Shown here: in pieces, positions 11,358 to 21,629 of the stretch
Layout: each line of letters starts with the position of its first letter
Numbering within the stretch: the stretch's first letter is position 1
Made by a program: the position numbers and the translations under genes
The notes under the pieces: model-generated
Database searches by the model: none
The model's input: the letters and a program-made list of their open reading frames with translations, nothing else
What the model was told of the DNA's origin: nothing
Source of the DNA: Pictodentalium vernedei
Taxonomy: Eukaryota; Mollusca; Scaphopoda; Dentaliida; Dentaliidae
Direction: 5' to 3'
Length of the DNA stretch: 64,000 nucleotides
Assembly (NCBI GenBank): GCA_031216915.1
Contig: CM062296.1
Span: 661,231,838 to 661,295,837, forward strand

Positions 11358-11555
11358 TACGGAAGCGTCCTAGCGCCAGCCAACGAGAAAAAAAAAATCG
11401 TAATTACGGTTTATTATATCGTAATTACGGTTTATCTAAATCGTAATTACGGTTTATTAAATCGTAATTACGGTTTATTAAATCGTAATTACGGTTCAGT
11501 AAATCGTAATTACGATTTAATTTTTTTTTCTCGTTTGCGCTAGGACGCTTCCGTA
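11358..11555. mobile_element. Foldback element carrying a minisatellite
   Basis: Terminal arms TACGGAAGCGTCCTAGCGC and GCGCTAGGACGCTTCCGTA extend into AACGAGAAAAAAA and TTTTTTTCTCGTT. Between them is a tandem array of about six 21-22 bp units CGTAATTACGGTTTATTAAA. Flanking CATATG and CATATA (11352-11357, 11556-11561) may be the target duplication. The short ORF over the array is a by-product. Confidence 0.8.
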
Positions 11556-11759
11556 CATATATATCATTTGTTTTTGATTTCAATGAGTGAATCACTGTAC
11601 AAATGTCATTTGTGACATTCGAATGGAGGTTCAGTTGGTGAATGAATTCGGGTATTACGGTGTAAAACCCGGTCAGTGTTTAGCTTAACTGTCAGAAATT
11701 AGATTCATATTGTGAATGTACGTGAAGTTTGTGCTAAATAGCCTATTGAACCAGTACAT

Positions 11760-11991
11760 TTAACCCTTTACCCAACGTAACGGCCAAAACCGGCCAGCGC
11801 TATTCACAAAGATCGCCAATTAATTTTAATTATTTTTTCATTTTTTGTATCAAAAACATAAGTTATGATCCCTCTTTGGAACGAGCTCGACGGTCATAAC
11901 CTATGTTTTTTAGACAAGAAATGAAAAAAATTAGTTATTCAAGAATTTTGTTCGCAAGTATCGTCTTTTTTCAGGTAAGGTAAAGGTTTAA
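11760..11991 (+). mobile_element. TTAA-A MITE copy A2
   Basis: TTAA-flanked, begins CCCTTTACCCAACGTAACGG and ends with a degraded TCAGGTAAGGTAAAGGTT. The central hairpin has lost most of its right GGAACGAGCTCG arm, while CATAAGTTATGA and TCATAACCTATG still pair. Confidence 0.83.
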
Positions 11992-12299
11992 GACATATTG
12001 CTTTCATGTCTGTTTTGTTGTTGGTACTTATTTGAAATTTTAATATTTTAGGGAGAAATTTACCTGTGCTGGCATTACCCCGATAACCCAAATAAACCCA
12101 TTGGTTACTCTCATTTCAACTTTGTCGAGTAGTAATTTCATTTTGGGCTTGACGCGAGGACGTTGCAATATACAAAAAGTGAGGTGAATCCAAAATTCCG
12201 TTTGACAATAACTCGAAAACGGTTAAAGATTCAGCACTAGTAGTATGTCTCGCACGTTTCACTTCTATTCGGCAGGACCCCGGTGCAGGACCCCGGATG

Positions 12300-12480
12300 T
12301 GACGTCATGTCACGTGACGTAGTGGCGCCATGTTGTGTTGTCATAGTAACCCGCGTGAGCGGCCATCTTGTGACGTCATCTCCATATTGATACGTGGTGT
12401 GAGTGCGCATGCGCAGCGCGTGTTGTTAGGGTGATACGTGTTTCCGTCGTCCATTTTGTATACTGGAGGCCGCCATCTTG
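12300..12480. promoter_or_regulatory. Cluster of promoter-type motifs, left arm
   Basis: TGACGTCA (CRE) at 12300-12307 and 12371-12378, TCACGTGA (USF-type E-box) at 12310-12317, TGCGCATGCGCA (NRF1 consensus) at 12404-12415, and ATCTTG after GCGGCC or GCCGCC (inverse YY1-type AAGATGGC) at 12359-12370 and 12468-12480. Motif identities are from established consensus sequences; promoter activity is inference. Confidence 0.5.
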
Positions 12481-13407
12481 GTTTCTAAGGTAGCACGTGA
12501 TTGCTATGTTACCAATGGCTTCTAACAAGACAGGGGTATGTTCGGGGTGTGTTCCTTTGTAGAAGAGTAAATCTGATTACCACAAACAACCCGACAATCC
12601 CTCCAAATCACCAAAATCCACCCAAAATCACCGAAATTGACTTTATTTATTACGGATTTCCCATGTTATTGGTTTTATTGACTTGGCACGTAGTGCCATA
12701 GTACTAAGGGGGTATAAGGGGTGCGTTCGATTGAACAGAAGTAATGTTCTGGCTTTGAATTCGCCCAGATTCCCTTTTTGGATCCCTATTCCATGACGTT
12801 GTTCCCATTAAAAGACACGTTCCTTTGGTCATTACCCAGAATTCTCTGCTTCTATCTATATATGCAATACTTTTCGTCTATCTGGCCCGGTTTCTTTGTT
12901 CTAGAGTATACTCCAATAGCGTAGAAGAGCCTATTGACTGGAACAGCTTTGCTTATTATTACTATATTTAGCTATTCTAGTCTATTCTTGTTAGTTCTGA
13001 CCCTATTCCAAGTACTCTTGTTGTTTCATTTATCTAGATCATTTATATAAATTATAACTAACCAATCAGATTGCTTGATTTCCCATAACCTGTATGCCGA
13101 GTTATCTCCCTTCTGTACAACAAAAGCCAATATCATTCCCAAAGCCAATATCATTCCCAAATCCAATAAGCTATCGCACAGTTACTGATAAGTCATTGCT
13201 CGAACGACTCGAAGCTCATCGAGCAAATGAGCCTTAGAGCAATTGCTCGATCGAGTGACTCGGCATTTTGCTCGAATGACTCGAAGGGATTGTCGGGTTG
13301 TTTGTGGTAATCAGATTTACTCTTCTACCAAGGAACACACCCCAGAACACACCCCTGTCTTGTTAGAAGCCATTGGTAACATAGCAATCATGTGCTACCA
13401 TAGAAAC

Positions 13408-13588
13408 CAAGATGGCGGCCTCCAGTATACAAAATGGACGACGGAAACACGTATCACCCTAACAACACGCGCTGCGCATGCGTACTCACACCACGTATCA
13501 CTATGGAGATGACGTCACAAGATGGCCGCTCACGCGGGTTACCATGACAACACAACATGGCGCCACTATGTCACGTGACATGACGTCA
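13408..13588. promoter_or_regulatory. Cluster of promoter-type motifs, right arm
   Basis: Mirror image of the left-arm cluster: CAAGATGGCGGCC at 13408-13420, TGCGCATGCG starting at 13473, TGACGTCA at 13510-13517 and 13581-13588, and TCACGTGA at 13571-13578. Most motif cores are preserved in both arms, although flanking bases have diverged. Confidence 0.5.
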
Positions 13589-13656
13589 CTTCCGGGGTCC
13601 TGCACCGGGGTCCTGCCGAATAGGGGTGAAACGTGCGAGACATACTACTAGCACTG

Positions 13657-14220
13657 ATTCGAAATATTTACCGAATGAATATGCGGAACTGTCCATGTAT
13701 AACATTTCATTTCAAACGGACATTAGAAAGTACTCTTTTCTGGAGGGTGAATAATTTGACATTTTCGGAAATGTCGTAACATCAAAATTTCAAGTCCCTT
13801 AGCTCGAAAATGTTAAGACGTTTGGGACGAGGAGTAGTGAAAGCATGTAGAATTTCAAGATTGAAAGCCAAATAGTTGCCGCAATACAATCAAAAAACCT
13901 CCAAGGAAGTATAAAGTGGCTCCTGTCGGAGGATGATTTAGGGATGGAATCGATGTTCTTAGAAACACACCTCTCTCGACAAGTTCTAACATAACTGAAA
14001 ATATCAAACGTGAGAGTTTTCTATTGTAGATGTTATGGCATGGGCAAAATTATTCTTTCGAGGCGTTTTAACCAAAATAGACTTTTGCAAGAACACTAAA
14101 TTCAAAAAGAGTGAAAGATATTCAAATAAAAAAATGCAAATTCTGCGATTCATGAGGATATCTTAATTTCAAATTTCAAAGCAACCGGACCATTTTTGAG
14201 AAAGTTTAAAAATTATGGTT
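13657..14220. other. No gene recognised
   Basis: AT-rich unique sequence with no ORF of note. The phrase AAAATTTCAAGT occurs here and again at 14517-14528, but I could not establish a repeat. Confidence 0.4.
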
Positions 14221-14221
14221 G

Positions 14222-14432
14222 AACCGTTTGAATCTGTGAGGCCTTCTCCCAGCCCATGGACATGGTACATCATATACTTTCATTAAGTAGGATGGCTGCT
14301 AAGATAAGGGTGGGCTAGACCAATTAATATTTTAAATATTGATTAGTCTACCCCCTAATAATAAATATGGATTCTCCCAATTTCTTCCATTGAACTGTCA
14401 TGGAGATACCACTAGGGTTCAAAGGGTTAAGA
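14222..14432 (+). mobile_element. TTAA-C MITE copy C3
   Basis: Recognised by AAGTAGGATGGCTGCTAAG, GACCAATTAATATTTT, TAGTCTACCCC, AATAAATATGGATTCTCCC and the end GGGTTCAAAGGGTTAA. The GCAGCC hairpin seen in other copies has been deleted, leaving AATATTTTAAATATTGATT. Confidence 0.75.
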
Positions 14433-14702
14433 GATGATCTGGAAGAGTTACGATATTTGCGCAGGTGCATCGTTTTATTGAAACTGATAGAACGTGTCGT
14501 TGAGTATTGAGAATCAAAATTTCAAGTTCCCACGACAATTAGTTCTTTCAAAATGTAACAAAAAGTGTCTTTCAAGAGAGGCGCATGTGGGCAGAAAGGG
14601 TTGAACATTTTGGATGTTGCAAAATGGGCGCTTAGAGCCGCCACGAGGTCCTAACACGTGAAATAGAAAGGTTAAGTTGAAGACTTTGGAAAGTATGCGG
14701 AA

Positions 14703-14823
14703 ACAACAATTGCTCGTTGAGCTTGTCCCAATAAGGGATCATAAGCTATGTTTTGACACAAAAAATGAAAAAAATAGTTATTCAAGAATTTTATTTGCAG
14801 GTGTCGTCTCCCGTTCGTGTTAA
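14703..14823 (+). mobile_element. TTAA-A MITE copy A3, right half only
   Basis: Starts within the hairpin (GCTCGTTGAGCTTGTCCC), continues through CATAAGCTATGTTTTGACAC and GTTATTCAAGAATTTT to GTGTCGTCTC and a terminal TTAA. The left half is missing. Confidence 0.7.
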
Positions 14824-15408
14824 ATAGAGAGTAATCGCTTGACTGGACTGGTTACGAGAAATAATCCATGAGTATTATTAATTTATTTATTTGGTGTTTA
14901 AGGTCACATACTTATGCACAATGGCTAATCATGACCGTGACAGTTTTACGAGTGGAGGAAGTCGGAGTACCCGGAGAGAACCACCGAGCAACGACGAGCT
15001 ACTGCCAGTTCCCCAACATCGTAACTCCGCACTGCAGCACAGATAGGGTTAGATTGGTTGAAGACATGCGCACCATCGACGTGCAGTACGCCTTAATACA
15101 CAGCGTCATCGTGCCCCCACGTGGACGATCGGGGTTAAGTGCCTTGCCCATGGACACAACGCGGGAGTCCGAATCGATCGCTCAGACGGTCACCCATCCG
15201 AAGACTAACCGGGCTCGACGTTGCTTAACTTCGGTGATCTGACGAGAACCGGTTACCGCAACGCCACCGCGCCCCCAAATAATCCATGAGAGGTGAGGGA
15301 CGTTGTACAAACACGAGTGCGCGAATGTGCACGAGTGTTTTACAATATAGTCCCTCACCTCGAATGAATTATTTCACGTAACCAGTCCAGTCAAGCGATT
15401 ACTCTGTT
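14824..15408. mobile_element. Palindromic element interrupted by SINE S4
   Basis: Arms AGAGTAATCGCTTGACTGG at the left and CCAGTCAAGCGATTACTCT at the right, continuing into GTGAGGGAC and GTCCCTCAC, fold into one long hairpin once the SINE at 14873-15276 is disregarded. No coding sequence. Single copy in this window. Confidence 0.8.
14873..15276 (-). repeat. SINE copy S4, full length with 5S head and TSD
   Basis: Complete copy on the minus strand: head with TCAGATCACCGAAGTTAAGC and GATGGGTGACCGTCTGAGCG, a linker containing TGTCCATGGGCAAGGCACTT, the shared body, then the tail seen on the plus strand as TATTATTAATTTATTTATTT. It is flanked by a perfect 14 bp target duplication AAATAATCCATGAG (14859-14872 and 15277-15290). 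The 124-codon plus-strand ORF inside is a chance frame. Confidence 0.93.
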
Positions 15409-15441
15409 TATTACTTTTCATTGTTAACGATAATTATATTA

Positions 15442-15683
15442 TTAAACCCTTTACCTAACGTAACGGCCAGCGCTATTCTCCAAAAATCGCCAATTATTTT
15501 TCATTATTTTTTCATTTTTTTGTCTCTAAAACATAGGTTATGACCCTCTTTGGAACGAGCTCCTCGAGCTCGTTCCAATGAGGGTCATAACCTATGTTTT
15601 TGAGACAAAAAATGAAAATAATAGCTATTCAAGATTTTTTTTTTGCAAGTGTCGTCTGATTTTCATATTAGGTAAATGGTTAA
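15442..15683 (+). mobile_element. TTAA-A MITE copy A4
   Basis: TTAA at both ends, start AACCCTTTACCTAACG, centre ACGAGCTCCTCGAGCTCGTT with long pairing arms TTTTTGTCTCTAAAACATAG and CTATGTTTTTGAGACAAAAA, end TTAGGTAAATGG. Confidence 0.87.
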
Positions 15684-15701
15684 AAAAAACAATGAAGTCC
15701 C

Positions 15702-15774
15702 CAACAATTGGGTCATGTATCCATGCGCGCAAAGCGTCGTCGTTTGCGCCCACGGATACATGACACAATTGTTG
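15702..15774. repeat. Hairpin, about 32 bp arms
   Basis: CAACAATTGGGTCATGTATC pairs with GATACATGACACAATTGTTG around GCGCGCAAAGCGTCGTCGTT. It lies just right of copy A4. No other copy seen. Confidence 0.7.
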
Positions 15775-15779
15775 ATTGC

Positions 15780-16417
15780 ATAATTCACTTGTGAAGTTAT
15801 CGTTTATAAGCAAACCTGAAAATCACAATAAATCACACTTTGGAAAGTAATAAAAAAGGGTTAATTCAACATTTTATTTCAAAATAGATTCACAACATGA
15901 TGATGATTTATGTAACTGGAGACATTGTACATTTCTTTCATTGATTATATGTTTTTCTGTGGATCTTATAACGTAGTTGACCATGAAGAGGAATTCCTGG
16001 CCTTCTGCATGCCAAAATTAGTTGAGGCACGTTATAGTAGGAACCTTTGATCTGCTGACTTCTTCGTATCAAAACATTATAGATACTTTAAATATATTCT
16101 AAATACAGCATAGTAGATGACTGTTTCAGCCAGTCCGGCTACCTTCTTCTTAATCTCCCAGTAAAAGTTAGAACAGTTGCATCTCGATGTCATTCAATTT
16201 TCTTCCAGGATATACGATTTCCTTTCAAATAATTGGTCGGTCGAGGTGAGTTTTTTAACAACTCTTTCAAAAGACGCATTCATTTGGCTTATAATGGAAT
16301 TTTCAGTCATTGATTTTCATAACTTTCCTAAAAATGAATGTTTTGCTTAAATGTTTTGTTCTTCCGACTGTACAATTGCTCTCGTCCGTCCGTTCGTTGT
16401 GTTACTCTGAAACAGAA
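15780..16417. other. No gene recognised
   Basis: AT-rich unique sequence, no ORF or shared repeat noticed. Confidence 0.4.
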
Positions 16418-16667
16418 TTAATCCTTTACCCAACGTAACTGCAAAAACCGGCCACCGCTATTCTCAAAAATCGCCAATTAATTTTCATTATTTTTTCAGT
16501 TTTTGTCTCAAAAACATACGTTATGACCCCTCGTTGGAACGAGCTCGTCATGCTCGTTCCAATGAAGGGTCATAACCTATGTTTTTGAGGCACAAAATGA
16601 AAAGAATTAGTTATTCAAGAATTTGTTTGCAAGTGTCGTCTGATTTTCATGTTAGGTAAAGGGTTAA
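16418..16667 (+). mobile_element. TTAA-A MITE copy A5
   Basis: Complete, TTAA-flanked; start TCCTTTACCCAACGTAACTG, hairpin GGAACGAGCTCG/TGCTCGTTCC, end CATGTTAGGTAAAGGG. Lightly mutated. Confidence 0.88.
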
Positions 16668-17006
16668 ACATTTGCAGTAAAACAATGATCTTTGCGACTT
16701 TGCTGACTGGATTGCTAATAGAAAACTCAGAGTCGATGAAACTGTCCGACGTTTAAGTTGTCATTTAGACCGTCTGTTGATATGACCGTCCGTCAGTTTG
16801 ACTCTGTTTCCAGTGGGAAATAACCTTTACATTTTACTGCAAATATTAAAGTATGAGAGTATTGTTTATGACCTGTCCGTTAGTTCGTCCGACTGTCCAC
16901 TCATTTTAGATTTTTCTGAACTTTGTTAATGATTGTGTTTTATCTGTTGAGACGTTGTTTCATAAAAGACCCAGGTGTTATGTTTACCCTCTGTGACTTC
17001 AGTACC
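16668..17006. other. No gene recognised
   Basis: Spacer between A5 and repeat I1, with a few GTCCGTCCG-like short repeats. No coding signal. Confidence 0.35.
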
Positions 17007-17500
17007 TACACAGAACGACACAGGCATGTGAATGGGTTAATTGATATGGCACGAGTGCCAGCGTGGAAGGATAAAACGAGAGGCCACAGGCCTCGACTTT
17101 TATCCTTCCGCGACGGCACAAGTGTCATATCAATATTCCATTCACACACGCGTGTCGTTCTGTGTTTATTACACGCCTCCACGTATATAAAACAATTGTT
17201 AGAAGAACACTCAGCAATATTCATCTGACAACTATCAATAAAAAGAACACATTTTATCGTCAACCACCTTTGCGAGGGAAACCCATGTTACTATTTCGTC
17301 TCCCTGAATTCCAGTGTTCTATGTGCGTACTGGCACATAGTAAACATTGTAATACAGAGGACGATTTTTAACTATCCGCTAGCAATTCAAATTCCAGGGA
17401 AATTTCGCTTCTATTTTAAAAATAGCCCGTCAACGATTTCCGTTACGAATATGTGTGCGGAACGGATATTCATTTCCCGCATGGTTTCGGGTTGCTGTAG
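17007..17500. repeat. Repeat I, copy I1
   Basis: About 490 bp homologous to 39136-39664. It opens with a 160 bp hairpin (17007-17169: ACACAGAACGACAC against GTGTCGTTCTGTGT), then unique-type DNA, then a second hairpin (17297-17367) and a tail with CCGTCAACGATTTCCGTT. Overlapping ORFs reflect the palindromes. No transposase and no clear target duplication; a non-autonomous DNA element is likely. Confidence 0.75.
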
Positions 17501-18736
17501 ATGTGGGGGGTGGGGGGGGGGGGGGGGCGTCTGGGTAATAAAAAGTAAACGATTAAGTGTGTCGGAAACCGGGTCTTTGTCGTTGCTGGGGAAAATAGAT
17601 TCACGCCGCGTATTCAGCCAAAACTCAAGAAGTATTGTCTGAACCCGTCCGTGAACGCATGTCTCTCCGTAACGCACATGCCCGTTTCATTTTTGTTGGG
17701 GTGGTTCTTATCCTGAAGGGTTTAATAACTTTTCCTCGAAAAGCATAAATCAACAGGGGTTCACTGAAAACAACAATTTTAATACATATATATAAAATTA
17801 AATATGATATTTTGTGACTTACATGGAATTCAAAAGAATAAGAAAACAAATCGTCAATCATCCCCTACCCACACAGTTTTTGAGTCACTTGCGGGCCCGC
17901 ATTCTCTGTTGTCGCTGATTTTCCTTCCTTTCCGCTGGTATTTCTTTCTTAGTCGCCTCTTCACTTCACCCTTAACAGCCGTCGCACGACCACTAACGTA
18001 TACGTGTTGTCACCTTGTCGGGACGCCTTTCCCTCAACAAGTGACGGGATGTCACTCTACCACTGCCGCCGCACGGCCACCAGCTCATTGTCACTTTACT
18101 TGACGCTTTTCACACAAGCAGTCGCCACCAATAGGGTTAAACTCTCCCATGCGTTCAGCTCAGAATAATGTTCATACAGGCAAAGTCTACTCTGCCTACG
18201 TATGGCTTTCCTTCTAAACCAGGTAATGAGGTTTACCTAAATGCAAATTAGCTCCCTGAGCTCGTACTTCGTGTGTCTGATCCCATTCTCATATATGGCC
18301 ACCAACTTGGCCAGCGTCTGCTTCTATTCTAAATATGAGCTCTGGGGCTCCCCTACGTAACAGCGTGCACCTCCTCTAACCTATAGGCATGGGACATCCC
18401 CATCTACTCGCAATGACCCACAGCCTTACACACCTCCAGACTGGAACTGGCTGGAATGGATTTTTCGAGAACCCCCCTCCCCCCCCCCCGATTTTTATTT
18501 CCATAGTCAGAACATTAATTCTCATTTTAATCGCTTCTCTTGAACTTGGCCGCTTAGATCTATCTTAATTTAATATTCGCTTTTAAGTTCCTTTTGGTAT
18601 CTTTTATCATTTCGGAGACAGGATAAATGCTTAATATGGTTGTGTGTCCAGAACATATGCGATGTACTGTTTGCACCATAATTACCCGTTAACTGACCAT
18701 AATGACGTAGATAATGATCATAGATGGATATTATTA
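17501..18736. other. No gene recognised; two G/C tracts
   Basis: Pure G tract near 17513-17527 and pure C tract near 18475-18490. The 99-codon frame at 17804-18103 has no domain. No repeat shared with the window. Confidence 0.4.
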
Positions 18737-18874
18737 GTTATCCTTGAGTTTTCCAGGGTGTATGGGAATTTACACCGGTTTGGGAACTCATACACCCTGA
18801 GGCAAAGCCGAAGGGTGTATGAGTTCCCAAACCGGTGTTAGTTCCCATACACCTTAGAAAACACAAGGATAACA
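18737..18874. repeat. Near-perfect hairpin, about 60 bp arms
   Basis: GTTATCCTTGAGTTTTCC pairs with GAAAACACAAGGATAAC and the inner arms CGGTTTGGGAACTCATACAC and GTGTATGAGTTCCCAAACCG match perfectly around GAGGCAAAGCCGAAG. Unique in the window. Confidence 0.8.
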
Positions 18875-18980
18875 GATTTATTTCCAAGAATTTTAGTGTA
18901 TTTAATACTTTAACCTACATTGTGGGCAAAAACTGACAGAAAATTTGTACTTTGCAAGTTTCTTAAATAAAACCAGACAA

Positions 18981-19033
18981 ATATGGATGTCATTGGAACT
19001 GGCTCAATGAGCCAGTTCCAATGACATCCATAT
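18981..19033. repeat. Perfect hairpin, about 25 bp arms
   Basis: ATATGGATGTCATTGGAACT is answered by AGTTCCAATGACATCCATAT with only GGCTCAATGAGCC between, itself self-complementary. Perfect arms suggest recent origin or conversion. Confidence 0.8.
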
Positions 19034-19039
19034 CTGTAA

Positions 19040-19900
19040 TATTTTATTGCACATAAATATTAAATTTCCTGTATTTTTTTTTTGTTCTAACATAACCGAG
19101 CAGAATGTATGAATTAATAATTAATTAAAAATGGGTACTTTTTAGCCATATAGCTTGCTCTTGTATATTCTTATTTTTACACCGTGGTTAAACACGGTGT
19201 AAAAAAAGCCACTGTGGATTGCAAGTTACATCTTACCTCTCAGCCAATCAAAATGCAGTATTTTGTTTCATTTGGAAATAATGGCTTTTACGACCTTTAA
19301 TGTTTTATCCAAACCACCCATGTGGTGTTCAACAAAATTAATGCTCGATGATGGACATTAAATTTCATGCTTAGTTACCAGCGCTTGAATTATTGCTGGT
19401 CTATTTAAGTGACAAATCGGTTTTCGGAGTCCGTTATATAAACGCTCATTCTTATTCCTTAGCCCGAACGAGAAAAATTATCAAAGATATATACACTTTT
19501 AGACAACAAAATCGCAACTTTAAGCTGTCACTTTGACAAAGTAGGATTACTCAAAATAAACTATTGAGTAATCCCATTTATTGTGAGGTTACTCTTTGTA
19601 CTACCAGTTTGGGATCGTAGTTCAAGAACTAATAAACCTACACATCCGTGAGGTCTGTAATAGCTTTGATGTGATGTGAGGTATTGGCAAACTTTGTTGG
19701 GTATTGGAGTGCCATATCGCGGACTCTGGCTACACTATCATTCAAAAGGGGGAATATGATAAACATTTCAATGGCGTACATCCTTCTAAAGTTAAATTAC
19801 TTTCTTATTCCAAATAAACTTTACCAGTCAATGGCTGTATCTCAGCTTGTGTAAAATATTGTTAAAAAACTACTGCAACATGCATTTACGTTGACGAAAG
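19040..19900. other. No gene recognised; two short inverted repeats
   Basis: ACACCGTG/CACGGTGT near 19180-19202 and GGATTACTCAA/TTGAGTAATCC near 19543-19575 are short hairpins. Otherwise AT-rich and featureless. Confidence 0.4.
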
Positions 19901-20089
19901 GGGTATATCAATCTTGGATATGGATTTGGTTAGTGCTCTTGTGTTGAACATTGTTGGGGGGAACTGACTGATTCAGTGGGTTGTGCAACTATCCTGGTAT
20001 CAGTGGAATGTGACCCTAATGCGCTCTCATATGAATCAAATGCCAGTGAATTGTTTGCTGAATTATCTGATATCAAACAACCCACCATC

Positions 20090-20364
20090 TGTCTTGCCAA
20101 CAAGCCAGAAAATAAACAGACTGTCATCTGCAAAATGAGGTCCCCAGAGGGTGAATTTAGTGATGCTACCCTGCTGAGCAGGGTAGCATCACTAAATTCA
20201 CCCTCTGTGAACGTCAGTCTGCATCAAGGTCTCGAAACTAAACAGAAAGAGGTACCCAGGAGTTAAACTGACCCACTGTTTGGCATAGCATCATCAAATT
20301 CACCCTCTGGAGACCTCATTCTACAAATGTCAGACTGCTTATTTTCAGGCCTGATTGCCAAGGG
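20090..20364. repeat. Nested inverted duplication
   Basis: Outer arms of about 80 bp (20090-20173 and 20283-20364) share GAAAATAAACAGACTG against its diverged inverse, and GAGGTCCCCAGAGGGTGAAT against its inverse. An inner perfect palindrome, 31 bp arms, sits at 20145-20207 (CCCTGCTGAGCAGGG centre). An open frame at 19976-20266 crosses it; its coding status is uncertain. Confidence 0.75.
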
Positions 20365-20394
20365 ATTTGTTCATAGATTTATGAAATTAGAGTA

Positions 20395-21520
20395 AGAGAA
20401 GGTGTGACCACAGATTGTCAAAAATACGACCCTTCCGTTTTCAGTTCGGAAAGAAGTGTCTGATATTATACGGGAGTTCAGGCCTGGCATTCTTTAGGAG
20501 TGCAGCGCGCCTACTGCACGCCTAGAAAAAATTGGGGAGGGCAATTTTTTGCACCCCTTGATTTTCTGGAATGCCAGATCTGTTTGGGGCTGCCTTTAAA
20601 ACCTTTTTATCATTTCGTCCCCTGAGTTCTAATGTGTTCTCTGTGCCAACTGGCACATAGTACACATTAGAACGCAAGGGACAATTTGTCATTGTTGCAT
20701 TGATTCGCATAATTCATGACCCATTCTGTGTCGCATTTCGATACATTTTGCATGTAGAAGACAGTCACAAAAGAATTGAATGCAACATTTTGAATAATGA
20801 GAAAATGTGTGTGCCAATTTTTCTACTATGTAGCTGAATGTAGTACAATCAATTTTTCAGTCACAATATTAATACCTTGAAGTGAATATAACCAAAATAG
20901 CATACAAGGTTTTGCATTGAAAATTTCAGGTACAATTACATTTCCAAGAAAACTGAGGAGGGCAATTGCTTGATTTACTTGATTGCCAGGCCTGGGAGTT
21001 ACAGAAAGAAAAAAAATGGAAAGAATTGATACCCCTGAATGGATTTCCCCAATATTTGTTAGAAGGAAAAAGGGGTAAGCTTAGAGTTTGCGTTGATCTC
21101 CGAGAACCCAATAAAGCCAAAGTTACCGATGGGATTCCACTCCCACGGAATTATAAATTAATTTCAGAGCTGAGACATTTGAAAAAATTTACGCGACTTG
21201 TCTTGACAAGTGCATACTATCAGCTCGCTCTGCATGAATCCAGCCGTAATATGACCACTTTCATTACTCCTTTGTTCCGTTTCTGAAGAGTCCCATTTGG
21301 ATTAAATTCTGCGCCCTCGACGTTCACCAAAATGATGTCCATAGTTCTGCGTGATTTGCCTGGTGCTTAGTGTTACATGGATGACGTCGTTGTACACGGA
21401 TTTTCTATTGCTAAACACGAATAAAATCTCCCAAAAGTTATGCACCGAATCAACGACAGTGGTTTAAAACTCAATCTCGGAAAATGTGAATTGAAGAGGA
21501 TTCCACCAAAGCAACACTAT
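20395..21520 (+). pseudogene. gypsy reverse transcriptase remnant
   Basis: After removing the insertion at 20479-20994, pieces of a Ty3/gypsy reverse transcriptase are readable: EWISPIFVRRKKG (about 21037-21075), then after a frameshift LRVCVDLREPNKA and FTRLVLTSAYYQLALHE (around 21078-21235), then NSAPSTFTKMM and CYMDDVV, the last carrying the catalytic YxDD box (around 21304-21390), and INDSGLKLNLGKCELKR (around 21450-21500). These are the expected RT blocks in the correct order and spacing. At least two in-frame stops and two frameshifts make it inactive. DLREPNKA and SAYxQLxLHxxSR wording is typical of Mag-like and related gypsy lineages; the exact clade is not determined. Confidence 0.88.
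20479..20994 (+). mobile_element. Family L element, copy L1, inside gypsy RT
   Basis: Inverted ends CAGGCCTGGCATTC and GATTGCCAGGCCTG; GGGAGTT precedes it and GGAGTT follows, suggesting a 6-8 bp target duplication, compatible with hAT but not decisive. The gypsy reading continues on both sides. Contains a hairpin at 20614-20690 shared with L2 and with repeats I1 and I2. No transposase. Confidence 0.8.
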
Positions 21521-21629
21521 TTTCCTTATAAGCTTTTGTTGGACCGATTCTTCCTAGGAAAGTTTTTAAAAAGTAAAGAGATTAATACTGGAAAGTACAG
21601 CCCGTGCTTTTTACGACCCGCCGTTAAAA

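Larger units (their letters stand above)
12232..13656. mobile_element. 1.4 kb element with about 370 bp inverted arms
   Basis: Arms 12232-12602 and 13284-13656 are inverted repeats of each other at roughly 90 percent identity by eye, with ends CAGCACTAGTAGTATGTC and GACATACTACTAGCACTG. The flanking ATT/ATT suggests a 3 bp target duplication. No transposase ORF is visible in the 680 bp core, so it is non-autonomous; superfamily unassigned (CACTA-like or another long-arm DNA transposon are possibilities). Each arm carries TGACGTCA, TCACGTGA, TGCGCATGCG and GGCCGCCATCTTG motifs. Confidence 0.8.

Noticed and set aside
14868-15242. 124-codon plus-strand ORF
   Set aside because: It lies entirely inside SINE S4 in antisense; similar frames in S3 and S9 are broken differently.
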